Positions 18,402 through 26,903 of a stretch of 47,846 bases of DNA are shown here, piece by piece; position 1 is the stretch's first letter, and each line of letters opens with the position of its first letter. The notes below the pieces were generated by a model that saw only the letters and a list, made by a program, of their open reading frames with translations, was not told where the DNA came from and did no database searches. Made by a program: the position numbers and the translations under genes. This stretch comes from an uncultured Clostridia bacterium (lineage in GTDB: Bacteria; Bacillota; Clostridia; TANB77; CAG-508): NCBI GenBank assembly GCA_949745595.1, contig CATJWN010000041.1, positions 1-47,846 on the forward strand, written 5' to 3'.

Positions 18402-20173
18402 TTATTCTCCATATAAATATGGTAAAACTTCACTAAATATTTTACCAGCCACTGGCGCTGCTACTCCACCACCCTGATGTCCTCCGCTCGCCAGTTGGAT
18501 TATATAAGGTAATTAGCATTGCAAATTTAGGATTATCTATATTTGCTACACCTATAAAAGAAGTTACATATTTTCCAGTGTTTACTCCATCTTCTGAAGT
18601 TCCTGTTTTTCCACCGATTCTATATCCTACCACTTTAGCATTTTTCCCTGTCCCTTCTGATACAACGCTTTCCATCATACTAAGTACATTTTCTGCAGTT
18701 TTTTCAGTTATAACTTGATCACCATACTTGGCTTCTATTTCTTCTACCTCACCTGTTTGAGAGTCTATAATCTTTTTTACAAGTCTTGGTTTTACATATC
18801 TTCCCTTATTTGCGATAGTCGAAACCATTGTTACCATTTGAATTGGCGTTACTTCAAAACGCTGACCAAAAGAAATAGTTGCAAGCTCTACTGGTCCTAC
18901 CTTCTCCTCTTTTAAGAAAATACTTCCTGCTTCTCCGTGGTAAATCAATACCTGTTTTTTTGAGGAACCCAAATTTTTCCAAATAACTATAATATTTTTC
19001 TTTTCCAATTTTTTGCCCCAATCCTATAAATACAGGATTGCAAGAATTCATTAAAGCCTCTCTTAAAGACTCAGAACCATGTGGTCTATAATATCTCCAA
19101 CATTTAATTCTAACACCTGCAATCTCAATTGCTCCACTACAGCAAAAAGCTCCTGCTCTATCAACATCTGCTAAGCCCTCTTCTAAAGACGAAGAAGCTG
19201 TAACTAACTTAAAAGTAGAGCCCGGCTCATAAGTATCTGCTATCGCTTTATTTCTCCACATTCCCATTAGGTAATTAGATCTCTGAACTTGCTCTAAATC
19301 TTGCCACACTGTTTTTAAGCTTTCATCCACTGGTTGATATGGATTATTCAAATCATAATTTGGATAATTAGCTAAAGCTAAAATATCTCCATTTTGTGGA
19401 TTCATTGCAATAATACTTCCACCGTCCGTGCAAACATTGTCAATACAAGCTTCTTCCAAATGTTTTTGCACAATTGCTTGTATATTACTATCAATACTTA
19501 AAACTAAATCTTTCCCATCTGTTGGTTCTATATAATTTTCGCCTTCGTCACCAAAACTCTGACCTTTAGCATCTGTTAATGAATTGATCTCACCACTTTT
19601 TCCTGATAATACATCTTCATACTTTGCTTCAATGCCCTCTAATCCCTGATTATCACTTCCACAAAAACCTATTATATGTGAAGCAAGATTTGAAAAAGGA
19701 TAATATCTTTTTGTGTCTTCATCTATATTTATACCTACATATATTTCATTTTCTTCCATCCAAGCTCTTAAGGTATCTGTCTTTTCTTTATCTTGTCTTT
19801 TTATTATAGTTTCTATTGCACTTTTTTTATTCACTCTTTTTAACACTTTTTCATAATCTAATTCGAAAATCTCTGAAAGCTTATTTGCTAATATTTCCTT
19901 TTTATCAGCAGGAATTTTCATTGGATTAACAGTAACTGTATAAACCGTACTGCTTATTGCTAAAATAGTTTCCCCTGAACAATCATATATAGTACCTCTT
20001 CTTGCTCCAACATCCCTTGCTGACCTCTGTTGTTCTTCCGCTTTTGCTCGCAGATCTCCTGCATCAATAAATTGCAAATACACTAATCTTGAAACTAAAA
20101 CAATACAAACTATTAAATACAATATTAGTCCTAACATCATCCTTTTTTTTGCTGATAAATTATTCTTTTCCAT
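18402..20173 (-). CDS. ftsI: class B penicillin-binding protein FtsI/SpoVD type, with two +1 CGG frameshifts
   Basis: Transpeptidase that cross-links peptidoglycan with its SEDS partner. The zero frame from 20173 gives 439 residues and then fails. Skipping one C at 18937 and one C at 18486 gives a 589-residue protein ending at 18402. N-terminal membrane anchor (MLGLILYLIVCIVLVSRLVYL), PBP dimer region, then catalytic motifs STFK, SCN and KTGT in order. Site 1 restores GIDLP-GEAGS and site 2 restores NPTGE-GGHQGGG, both family-conserved. Without the shifts the KTGT box would not be linked to the STFK domain, so the enzyme would be dead. No PASTA domain follows, unlike classical SpoVD, so FtsI is as likely. 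As the only class B PBP in the cluster it is probably essential. Confidence 0.9.
18484..18486 (-). other. CGG +1 shift site 2 in ftsI
   Basis: Zero-frame reading is GAG CGG AGG ACA. Skipping the C at 18486 gives GAG GGA GGA CAT, restoring E-G-G-H. The downstream frame then stays open to TAA at 18402-18404, immediately before the murE promoter. Confidence 0.85.
18935..18937 (-). other. CGG +1 shift site 1 in ftsI
   Basis: Zero-frame reading is CCA CGG AGA AGC. Skipping the C at 18937 gives CCA GGA GAA GCA, restoring the P-G-E-A turn found in class B PBPs between the SxN and KTG motifs. Confidence 0.87.
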
Positions 20174-20257
20174 AGCGTCTCCTTAAATTGTACTTTAAAT
20201 AATTGTATTATTTTAGAAAAAGAAAAAGACTAAAAATTTTTTATAAATTTCTAGTCT

Positions 20258-20764
20258 TTAAAATATATCACCTATAAAATTGCATATCCAATCGATTATA
20301 CTAACTTTTTCCTCTAATATAACTTTTTCTGTACTCGGCTCAATATAATCTTTTTTTGGCAAACTTAAATATATAGTTTGCTTATTTGTTAGCTTTTGCA
20401 TACCAAGCATATCTTTGGCTGTTTGCTCAATACTATTTAGGTTTAAACTATTTTGTATATTAATTTCTAATTGGTCATTTTCCTTTTGAATTTCACTTAT
20501 CTTAGTCTTCAAGCTTTGTATTTCTGCAAAAGACTGAGTTATTAAAGCACTGCGGGAACTAATTATAAATACAATTGATAAAAACACTACAGCATTTAAT
20601 ATACACATAAATCTAAATTTAAAGTTTTCTAATCTTGATTGCTTTTTCTTTACAACTTTTTTAGATGTTTTAGCTTTTTTAGATTTTTTTCTTTTAGTCT
20701 TGTCTTTATATTCTGGCTCATATTTTCTAGGACTTGTTTCATATTGATAATTTCTAGTTGCCAT
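20258..20764 (-). CDS. ftsL: FtsL-like division protein
   Basis: 168 residues: a long Lys-rich cytoplasmic N-terminus (about 1-50), one membrane segment at about 51-70 (FMCILNAVVFLSIVFII), a leucine-type coiled coil at about 80-115 (IQSLKTKISEIQKENDQLEINIQ) and a short extracytoplasmic tail. Position between rsmH and the class B PBP is the classic ftsL place, and this architecture is what defines the family since its sequence is poorly conserved. FtsL bridges FtsB/DivIC to FtsW-FtsI. Identity is by context and architecture. Confidence 0.8.
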   Translation of the reverse strand: MATRNYQYETSPRKYEPEYKDKTKRKKSKKAKTSKKVVKKKQSRLENFKFRFMCILNAVVFLSIVFIISSRSALITQSFAEIQSLKTKISEIQKENDQLEINIQNSLNLNSIEQTAKDMLGMQKLTNKQTIYLSLPKKDYIEPSTEKVILEEKVSIIDWICNFIGDIF

Positions 20765-20800
20765 AATTATTCCCCCTTTCTTTAATATTTCTAAATAATC

Positions 20801-21725
20801 TTAATCTTTTTCAAAAATTCTAAGCTTAGCACTTTTACTTCTCGAATTTTCTTCTTGTTCTTCTTCATTCGGAAGTATAGGCTTTTTAGTTATAATTCTA
20901 CCAAGTGACTTTGCACCACACACGCAATAAGGTAAATCCGGTGGGCAAGTACATTTTCCACTTGCTTCTATATAAGCATTCTTTACTGCTCTATCTTCTA
21001 GTGAATGAAAAGTTATTATACATAATCTTCCTCCAGAATTCAAAGAGGATATACATTTTTTTACTGTATCATACAAAGGCTCAATTTCATTATTAACTTC
21101 TATCCTAATTGCCTGAAAACTTCTTTTAGCCGGATGTCCATCCTTTGACTTTGGCACACACTTTTCTATAATCTGTACTAATTCTAAAGTTGTTTCTATA
21201 GTTTTTGTTTTTCTATATTCACAAATACTCTTTGCAATTCTTCTAGAAAATTTTTCTTCTCCATATTCCCATAAAATTTTAGCAAGTTTTTCTTCTTGAT
21301 AGTTATTTACTACAGTTTTTGCAGTTAATTCTTGAGTCTTATCCATTCTCATATCTAACTCTGCTTCACCAATATAGCTAAACCCTCTATTTCGTTCATC
21401 TAATTGATACGAAGAAACACCTAAATCTAGCAGTATACCATCAACACCGCTTAAATTTAAGTCCTCTAAAATTTCTAGAATATTATCATGATTATCATGC
21501 ACAAATTTAATATTTGAGAATTCTTTTAATCTTTCTTTAGCAACACAAATAGCCTCTTCATCTCTATCAATTCCTATAAGAAGCCCTTTTTCAGATATTT
21601 TTTTTGCTATTTCTTTGCTATGGCCTGCTCCACCCATAGTTCCGTCAACATATATTCCGCTCTGGCTTTATCTTAAGACCATCTATACATTCTTGTAATA
21701 ATACAGATTTGTGTTTAAATTCCAT
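20801..21725 (-). CDS. rsmH: 16S rRNA (cytosine-1402-N4) methyltransferase RsmH, with one +1 CGG frameshift
   Basis: Methylates C1402 in the decoding centre of 16S rRNA using AdoMet. The true start is ATG at 21725 (MEFKHKSVLLQ, the normal RsmH beginning). The zero frame reaches CGG at 21659 and stops four codons later (TGA). Skipping that C gives a 307-residue protein of normal length with KPE-GIYVDGTMGGAGHS, the AdoMet loop. Other hallmarks are GILLDLGVSSYQLD, RGFSY, DMRMD and FHSLEDRAVK. A start at the internal ATG (21637) would cut away the N-terminal 29 residues and half of the AdoMet loop, so it is unlikely. No SD of normal strength precedes that internal ATG. Confidence 0.93.
21657..21659 (-). 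other. CGG +1 shift site in rsmH
   Basis: Zero-frame reading is GAG CGG AAT ATA TGT TGA. Skipping the C at 21659 gives GAG GGA ATA TAT GTT GAC, i.e. E-G-I-Y-V-D, the conserved entry to the AdoMet loop. Confidence 0.88.
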
Positions 21726-21749
21726 TTCGCCCTCTATTACTGCTTATTT

Positions 21750-21783
21750 TATTAAAAGCAGTTGGTAAAGATATACCAACTGC
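21750..21783 (-). terminator. hairpin between mraZ and rsmH
   Basis: Perfect 10-bp stem (GCAGTTGGTA / TACCAACTGC, 6-base loop, 21758-21783), followed on the minus strand by TTTTAATAAAAT. It lies downstream of mraZ and about 30 bases upstream of the rsmH start, so it may act as an internal terminator or attenuator that makes mraZ more abundant than the wall genes. Confidence 0.65.
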
Positions 21784-21790
21784 CTCTAAC

Positions 21791-21942
21791 TCTTTTGTTT
21801 ACTTATCTTTTGTTTTCCAAAATCTTTAGTATTATAACATTTTAACTTTTGTAAACTATAAATTTGTCTTTTGAATAAAACCTATAGCTTTTATCTTTTG
21901 TATTCTTCATTTTTAATCTTTTGTACTTTTTAATCTTTAGTA
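21791..21942. repeat. cluster of about eight degenerate TCTTTTGTA repeats
   Basis: In the 259-base spacer between mraZ and rsmH the nonamer TCTTTTGTA or close variants (TCTTTAGTA, TCTTTTGTT, TCTTTTGAA, ACTTTTGTA) occur near 21791, 21806, 21823, 21845, 21867, 21893, 21917 and 21933. Spacing is irregular (about 11-26 bases). On the transcribed strand they read TACAAAAGA. No protein or known binding site is recognised. Confidence 0.5.
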
Positions 21943-21984
21943 TTTTAAAACTTTTTCTTAGGTAACTATATAAACTTTAGCAAG

Positions 21985-22410
21985 TTATATACCAAGCATT
22001 TCCATCTTTTCAGCAATATCATCTGCTGAAATGTCGCTATCACATTGTTGCCATTTGTCTTTACTCCAAATTTCAATACGAGAATCCATACCTACAATAA
22101 TAATGTCCTTATCTAAATTTGCAAATTCTCTTAAATTACTTGAAATAAGGAATCTACCTTGTTTATCAATTTCGCATTCAATAGCTCCTGCGAAGAAGAA
22201 TCTTGAGAAAGCTCTAGCATCTTTGTTAGAAATAGGAAGTGTTCTTAGCTTTTGTTCAAAATTTGCCCATTCTACTAAAGAGAAGGCAAATAAACAACCA
22301 TCTAAACCTTTTGTAACTATGAACTTTTCACCTATTGTCTCTCTCAACTTTGCAGGCATTATAAGCCTTCCTTTAGTATCAAGAGAGTGCTCATATTCAC
22401 CAATTAACAT
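21985..22410 (-). CDS. mraZ: transcriptional regulator MraZ
   Basis: DNA-binding repressor of the dcw cluster, 141 residues, typical length. Two SpoVT/AbrB-like halves are visible: [24 protein letters not shown] at the start and a second copy with the matching [16 protein letters not shown]. It is the first gene of the cluster, as usual, and its own operator lies directly upstream, so autoregulation is expected. Confidence 0.97.
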   Translation of the reverse strand: MLIGEYEHSLDTKGRLIMPAKLRETIGEKFIVTKGLDGCLFAFSLVEWANFEQKLRTLPISNKDARAFSRFFFAGAIECEIDKQGRFLISSNLREFANLDKDIIIVGMDSRIEIWSKDKWQQCDSDISADDIAEKMEMLGI

Positions 22411-22432
22411 TTAAGGACACCTCTTCCTTTTT

Positions 22433-22461
22433 CCACCACTTTTTACCACTTCTCTCCACTT
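22433..22461 (-). promoter_or_regulatory. MraZ operator, three 10-bp-spaced AAGTGG boxes
   Basis: On the minus strand AAGTGG or AGTGG occurs three times at exact 10-base intervals (CCACT on the plus strand at 22436, 22446, 22456). This direct-repeat array upstream of mraZ is the known MraZ target architecture. It lies just downstream of the -10 box, across the start of transcription, where binding would block initiation. Confidence 0.85.
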
Positions 22462-22468
22462 CAATTAG

Positions 22469-22497
22469 ATTTTAATATATAAAATATATTTTTGCAA
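22469..22497 (-). promoter_or_regulatory. sigmaA promoter of the mraZ cluster
   Basis: TTGCAA (22492-22497), 17-base spacer, TAAAAT (22469-22474) on the minus strand, followed at once by the MraZ boxes. Confidence 0.7.
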
Positions 22498-22514
22498 GCC
22501 TTTTTTCAAATTTT

Positions 22515-22543
22515 TTGAAAAATTTTTTTCTATGCTGTATAAT
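22515..22543 (+). promoter_or_regulatory. sigmaA promoter of the plus-strand membrane protein
   Basis: TTGAAA (22515-22520), 17-base spacer, TATAAT (22538-22543). The predicted transcription start falls on or right before the GGAGG at 22550, so the leader would be unusually short. It is back to back with the mraZ promoter. Confidence 0.65.
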
Positions 22544-22560
22544 ATCTTTGGAGGAAATTT

Positions 22561-23091
22561 ATGGAAAGTTTTATTTTTATAGTTTTTAACTTAATCTTTT
22601 ATAGCTTCTTGTACTACATATTATATAGTTTTGAATTTTTTTCAAACCTTTCTAGCAGCTCGATTCTACTTAGCATTTCTTTAATTATAAGTTTACCTTC
22701 AATAATATTTATGTATATATTAAAAAAAGATAGAATAAAGTTTTTTCTACTTTCTTCTATCTGGACTATTTTCATATCTTTCATATTTTTTTATTTTGGT
22801 GTAAATATTTTAAATTTTTTTGGTGTAACAAACGGACTTGCAAATTTTACTATGTACCTTTTTAAATATTTATTTATGTTTTCTCCTTTGCTTAGCCTTT
22901 TCTTTCTAAGTCTTCATAAAGTTTTCAAACAAAAAAAGCAATTATTTTTACTAATTGCTTTTAAGTATATTTCACCTATTATTTTAGGTTTTTTCGGTAT
23001 GAACTTCTTAGAATTTTCAAGTCTTCTATGGCTTTTTGCAATAGTAGATATTTTATCTACTATTGGTGCTATAATAATTTCCACCATGTAA
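22561..23091 (+). CDS. hypothetical polytopic membrane protein (176 aa)
   Basis: One of only three plus-strand genes. 176 very hydrophobic residues (Phe, Leu, Ile, Ser) forming about five membrane helices, with a basic loop (LKKDRIK) near residue 55 and another (KVFKQKKQ) near 123. GGAGG sits six bases before the ATG. I do not recognise a family. It is transcribed divergently from mraZ and converges on the thioredoxin-fold gene with a three-base gap. Confidence 0.8.
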   Translation: MESFIFIVFNLIFYSFLYYILYSFEFFSNLSSSSILLSISLIISLPSIIFMYILKKDRIKFFLLSSIWTIFISFIFFYFGVNILNFFGVTNGLANFTMYLFKYLFMFSPLLSLFFLSLHKVFKQKKQLFLLIAFKYISPIILGFFGMNFLEFSSLLWLFAIVDILSTIGAIIISTM

Positions 23092-23094
23092 ATT

Positions 23095-23649
23095 CTAATA
23101 ATTTTCAGTCAAAATATCTAAATTAGCTTTAATAGCATCTTCTGTCATATGGTCAATCAATGTATTTATCTTCTCTCCTCTTTTACTTACCATAAGAAGA
23201 GTTGGTATATTGTCTATTTCATTAGCTGTACTTTCTGGATCAAAAACTAATTCATACATAACTGGTATTTCAATGTTATTTTCCGCAATAAAACTATCTG
23301 CACTTCCATTTTCTTCCTCATTATCCATTGCAACTATTACTCTAAAAGTAACTTGTTCTTGATAATCAGCATAACAACTTTGTAACAACTTCACAGCTTC
23401 CATACTACTTTCTTCTTTAGGATTACAATATAAAATAATCATTGGTTTTCCAGCTTCAGATATCCCAGAAAACTTATCTCCTCTAAGTTCAAGTTCATCT
23501 ACCTCAGGTGTTGTATTATTTTGAACAATATTTTTATCTAAATTTGTAGATAGATCTTCTTTCTCTCCATTTCTAGAAACAATAGTTACCACAATTGCTG
23601 AAATAAATAAAACAGCAATAAGTACATAAATAATTATTTTCTTCTTCAA
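23095..23649 (-). CDS. membrane-anchored thioredoxin-fold protein lacking CxxC
   Basis: 184 residues: N-terminal membrane anchor or uncleaved signal (IIIYVLIAVLFISAIVVTIV), a polar linker, then a thioredoxin-like domain from about residue 60. GKPMIILYCNPKEESSMEA occupies the place of the redox WCxxC, but only one cysteine remains, so no disulfide exchange motif is present. The cis-proline region reads NIPTLLMVSKRGE. It probably sits outside the membrane as a binding or chaperone-like protein. It lies 33 bases downstream of the transglycosylase gene, so a wall-related role is possible. Confidence 0.75.
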   Translation of the reverse strand: MKKKIIIYVLIAVLFISAIVVTIVSRNGEKEDLSTNLDKNIVQNNTTPEVDELELRGDKFSGISEAGKPMIILYCNPKEESSMEAVKLLQSCYADYQEQVTFRVIVAMDNEEENGSADSFIAENNIEIPVMYELVFDPESTANEIDNIPTLLMVSKRGEKINTLIDHMTEDAIKANLDILTENY

Positions 23650-23682
23650 AAAACCTTCCTCCTTAGTAATACTAAGCTAAAA

Positions 23683-24393
23683 TTATTTTGCAAATTCAAG
23701 CTCACCATCTATTATATCTTTTGCTTCACTTTCTGTCAAATATCCATTATCAATCATTTTCTTTAAAACTTGTGCTTGCCTTTGCTTTGCAAGTTCTGGG
23801 TTTTTAGTTGGTGCATATACCGATGGTGCATTTGGAATTCCAGCAAGTAATGTACACTCGTATAAATCCATATCCTTTGGTGCTTTATCAAAATATCCTT
23901 CTGCTGCATCTTTTACACAGTAGTACCCATCTCCAAAATACGAAGTATTAACATATAATTCAAAAATCTCATTTTTGCTACACATTTTCTCTATATCTCT
24001 TGCTGCAAACATTTCAGCAATTTTTCTAGTAGCTTTTTTCTCTTGAGTAAATAAATTATTTTTCGCAACTTGTTGAGTAATAGTACTTCCACCCTCAGCT
24101 AAAGACATTTCTTTAATATCTGTAATTATAGCTCTACCAATAGAAATTGGGTCAATACCATTATGTTTATAAAACCTTCTATCCTCAACTGCTATTACTG
24201 CATTTATATAATCATCTGGCATCTCTTCAATAGTACAATAATTTTCCATGGATTGTATATTAGAAATCATTTTTTCTATCGGTAATTTTTCTATTGTAGA
24301 TTGATATAAATCATAACCTTGGTAAAATACAAGCCCTAGAAATATTAAAGCTATCACAAATATGCTTATAAAAATTCTCTTAAGTATCTTCAT
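23683..24393 (-). CDS. mtgA: monofunctional peptidoglycan glycosyltransferase (GT51)
   Basis: Polymerises lipid II into glycan strands outside the membrane. 236 residues: N-terminal anchor at about 8-26, then the GT51 domain with the catalytic glutamate in VEDRRFYKHNGID, the GGSTITQQVAKN motif, the RKIAEM motif and YFGDGYYCVKDAAEGYF. No transpeptidase domain follows, so it is monofunctional rather than a class A PBP. Ends with QRQAQVLKKMIDNGYLTESEA as in the N-terminal half of PBP1a. Confidence 0.93.
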   Translation of the reverse strand: MKILKRIFISIFVIALIFLGLVFYQGYDLYQSTIEKLPIEKMISNIQSMENYCTIEEMPDDYINAVIAVEDRRFYKHNGIDPISIGRAIITDIKEMSLAEGGSTITQQVAKNNLFTQEKKATRKIAEMFAARDIEKMCSKNEIFELYVNTSYFGDGYYCVKDAAEGYFDKAPKDMDLYECTLLAGIPNAPSVYAPTKNPELAKQRQAQVLKKMIDNGYLTESEAKDIIDGELEFAK

Positions 24394-24500
24394 TTATTAT
24401 TATAACTTATTCCTTTCCTTACATTTTTATACATTATACATTATTTTTCTATCTTTTTAAAGCGAACAAAATGTGAAATTTTTATTAAGCTTTTGTGTAC

Positions 24501-24532
24501 AAAAAAGCTCACAACTATTTAAGTTGCAAGCC
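24501..24532 (-). terminator. intrinsic terminator of the acyl-CoA ligase gene
   Basis: Stem of about 11 pairs including G-U (GGCTTGCAACT / AGTTGTGAGCT, loop TAAAT) directly after the ligase stop, followed by TTTTTT on the minus strand. Confidence 0.75.
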
Positions 24533-24539
24533 GTTTATT

Positions 24540-26234
24540 CTAATGCTGATTTGCCATTATTTTATTAAATTCTTCGAACCTTTTTATCTTTGCTGTAGTT
24601 GTTTTTATAAAATCTTCTTTTGTCATAAGCATATTTTTAATGTACTTATAAGTTGGCAAAGTCTTATTCATTTCTTTTATCTTATCCCATAAAATCTTTT
24701 CAAGTTCTTCAAAAGATTTATTAGAGTACTTCTCTTTGGCAATCTCTTCATCATATTGAACTTTTACTGAAACTACTACATCGTCACCCTTTGGCATACC
24801 AAACACCATTGACTCTTTTACTAAATCAATTTTATTAACTAGCTCTTCTACCTCTTCTGGAAAAATCTTCTTACCGTTTTTTAGAACAATCATATTTTTC
24901 TTTCTTCCAGTAATAAAAACAAAGCCTTCACTGTCAATGTATCCATAGTCTCCTGTATAGTACCAACCATCCTTGAAAACATTATTTGTAGCTTCTTCAT
25001 TTTCATAATATCCAAGCATTATATTTGGGCCCTTCGCTCTTATTTCTCCAATACCTTGCTCATCTTTATCTACCACTTCAAGTGAAACATTTTTCATTGG
25101 GAAACCAACTGAACCATATTTAATATATTTACAATTTTCAGCAGACAAAACTGGTGAAGACTCTGTTAGTCCATAGCCTTGTATAGTTTTTATACCAATT
25201 TCATTAAAAAATTTACTAACATTCACATCAAGACTTGCTGCACCACTGATTATAAACCTAAGTTCTCCACCTAAATTATCTATAATTGGTTTAAATACCT
25301 TTCTTTTTACGTGTATGCCTATTTTATCTAAGAAATTAGTCACTTTTCTAGCTACATATATTAATTTTGTCTTTCCTTGTTTTTCAATTTCCTTTTGCAC
25401 TTTCTTGTAAATTGATTCTATTAAAAGTGGAACACCTATAAAGAAAGTTACTTTATATTCTTTTAGGTTTTGAGCAATGTATCTTAATCCATCTGGAAAT
25501 GAAACTGCTGCTCCTGATGAAAGAAGCATAAGCATACCAGTTGAACCAAAAGTATGATGAAAAGGTAATAACGCTAAACTAACATCTGTATCCTTAAAAT
25601 CCTCAGTCGCATGCATTGAAACAATATTTGATGCAATATTTCTTTGTGAAAGCATTACAGCTTTAGATTTTGAGGTAGTACCTGAAGTAAATAATAATAT
25701 TGACATTTTATCACTATCTATCTCTACATTATCAAACTGTTTGCTACCAGCTTTCAATAATTTTTCACCATCTTTTTGGATGTTTTCAACTTCTTGCTCA
25801 GAAATAAAATATTTTATATTTGTCTTTCCGTTTTCTTTAATTTTTCCCATAAAGTCAGTACGTTTTTCATCAAAAACAATGGCATCTGCTTTACTTCTAA
25901 TCAAAGACTCCTCAAGTTCTCCAAATTCTAAATCCTTATCAAGAGGAACTGAAATCATATCTCCCATGAGACAAGTTAAGTAACTTAATCCCCATAAATA
26001 TGAATTCTTGCCTATTATCGCAATTCTTTTATTTCCTAAACCAAGATTATATAATCCTGTAGCAAAATTTTTCACATCAGAAAAAACTTCTTTATAGGTT
26101 TTGTTATAAATATTTCCTGCTTTATCTTTTAACTTAAAAGCTGTATTATCTGGATATTTAGCTACTGAATACATCATAATTTCTCTAATATTGTTAAAAT
26201 CCGGATATGTAAAAAAGTATTCGTCCTTTTTCAT
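24540..26234 (-). CDS. long-chain acyl-CoA synthetase (AMP-forming)
   Basis: Activates a fatty acid or related carboxylate to its CoA thioester. Start at 26234 is chosen because AGGAGG lies four bases before this ATG; an upstream ATG at 26258 lacks an SD. 564 residues. ANL-superfamily motifs: LLFTSGTTSKSKAVMLS (P-loop), YGLTESSP, GWYYTGDYGYID and the C-terminal hinge GRKKNMIVLKNGKKIFPEE. Most similar in layout to FadD/AMP-forming long-chain ligases. Single-gene unit with its own terminator. Confidence 0.93.
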   Translation of the reverse strand: MKKDEYFFTYPDFNNIREIMMYSVAKYPDNTAFKLKDKAGNIYNKTYKEVFSDVKNFATGLYNLGLGNKRIAIIGKNSYLWGLSYLTCLMGDMISVPLDKDLEFGELEESLIRSKADAIVFDEKRTDFMGKIKENGKTNIKYFISEQEVENIQKDGEKLLKAGSKQFDNVEIDSDKMSILLFTSGTTSKSKAVMLSQRNIASNIVSMHATEDFKDTDVSLALLPFHHTFGSTGMLMLLSSGAAVSFPDGLRYIAQNLKEYKVTFFIGVPLLIESIYKKVQKEIEKQGKTKLIYVARKVTNFLDKIGIHVKRKVFKPIIDNLGGELRFIISGAASLDVNVSKFFNEIGIKTIQGYGLTESSPVLSAENCKYIKYGSVGFPMKNVSLEVVDKDEQGIGEIRAKGPNIMLGYYENEEATNNVFKDGWYYTGDYGYIDSEGFVFITGRKKNMIVLKNGKKIFPEEVEELVNKIDLVKESMVFGMPKGDDVVVSVKVQYDEEIAKEKYSNKSFEELEKILWDKIKEMNKTLPTYKYIKNMLMTKEDFIKTTTAKIKRFEEFNKIMANQH

Positions 26235-26297
26235 ATAACCTCCTAATCTAGTTTTCAAAACTATTATATATAAATTTCAATATAAAGTCAAGTAATC

Positions 26298-26326
26298 TTG
26301 ATATTTTCTTTCCTTTATGATATATT
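26298..26326 (+). promoter_or_regulatory. sigmaA promoter of the DUF1836 gene
   Basis: TTGATA (26298-26303), 17-base spacer ending in TGA, TATATT (26321-26326). Confidence 0.7.
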
Positions 26327-26386
26327 ATATATGTATTTTTAAGAAATCACATTAATTTGAACAGTCAGTCACAAAAAGGAGATAAT

Positions 26387-26872
26387 ATGGAAACAAATTT
26401 AAAAGAAGCTTTAAACTCACGTAAAATTCCAGTATGGAATGAACTTCCTGAACTTGATTTATATATGGATCAAATTATAGTACTAATGGAAAAATATTTA
26501 GGTAGTACACCAAAAGATAAATTAATTACACCATCTATGATTAATAACTATGTAAAACTTGGAATCATTCCTTCACCAACTAAAAAGAAATATTCAAAAA
26601 TACATATTGCTTACTTAATTATTATTTGTAGTTTAAAACAAGTTATGCCAATTGCTGATATAAAGATTTTAATTGACGAAAAATTAAAGAATTCTTCTAT
26701 AGAAGAATTACTTGATGAATATAGTAAATTATACTCAAATAGCACAGAAACAATACTAGAGCTTGCAAAAACTTATGAACAAACTAGCAAGTCAAATTCT
26801 GCAATGTATCTAGCTGCCTGCGCAAGCATATGTAGATTTACTTCAGAAATAAACTTAAATAAACTAAAATAA
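26387..26872 (+). CDS. DUF1836 family protein, probable regulator
   Basis: 161 residues; start at 26387 chosen from AAGGAGAT before this ATG. The stretch SMINNYVKLGIIPSPTKKKY followed by IAYLIIICSLKQVMPI is the DUF1836 hallmark, a MerR-like winged helix-turn-helix region. The C-terminal half is helical, as in the family. No membrane segment. DNA targets are unknown. Confidence 0.88.
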   Translation: METNLKEALNSRKIPVWNELPELDLYMDQIIVLMEKYLGSTPKDKLITPSMINNYVKLGIIPSPTKKKYSKIHIAYLIIICSLKQVMPIADIKILIDEKLKNSSIEELLDEYSKLYSNSTETILELAKTYEQTSKSNSAMYLAACASICRFTSEINLNKLK

Positions 26873-26896
26873 GCCCTGTTTAATCAGAGCTTATTT
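26867..26896. terminator. bidirectional terminator between convergent genes
   Basis: Stem AAATAAGC-C-CTG / CAG-A-GCTTATTT with one mismatch, followed by TTTTTCT on the plus strand and preceded by A-rich sequence serving the minus strand. It lies between the DUF1836 stop and the PopT-like stop. Confidence 0.75.
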
Positions 26897-26903
26897 TTCT
26901 ATA

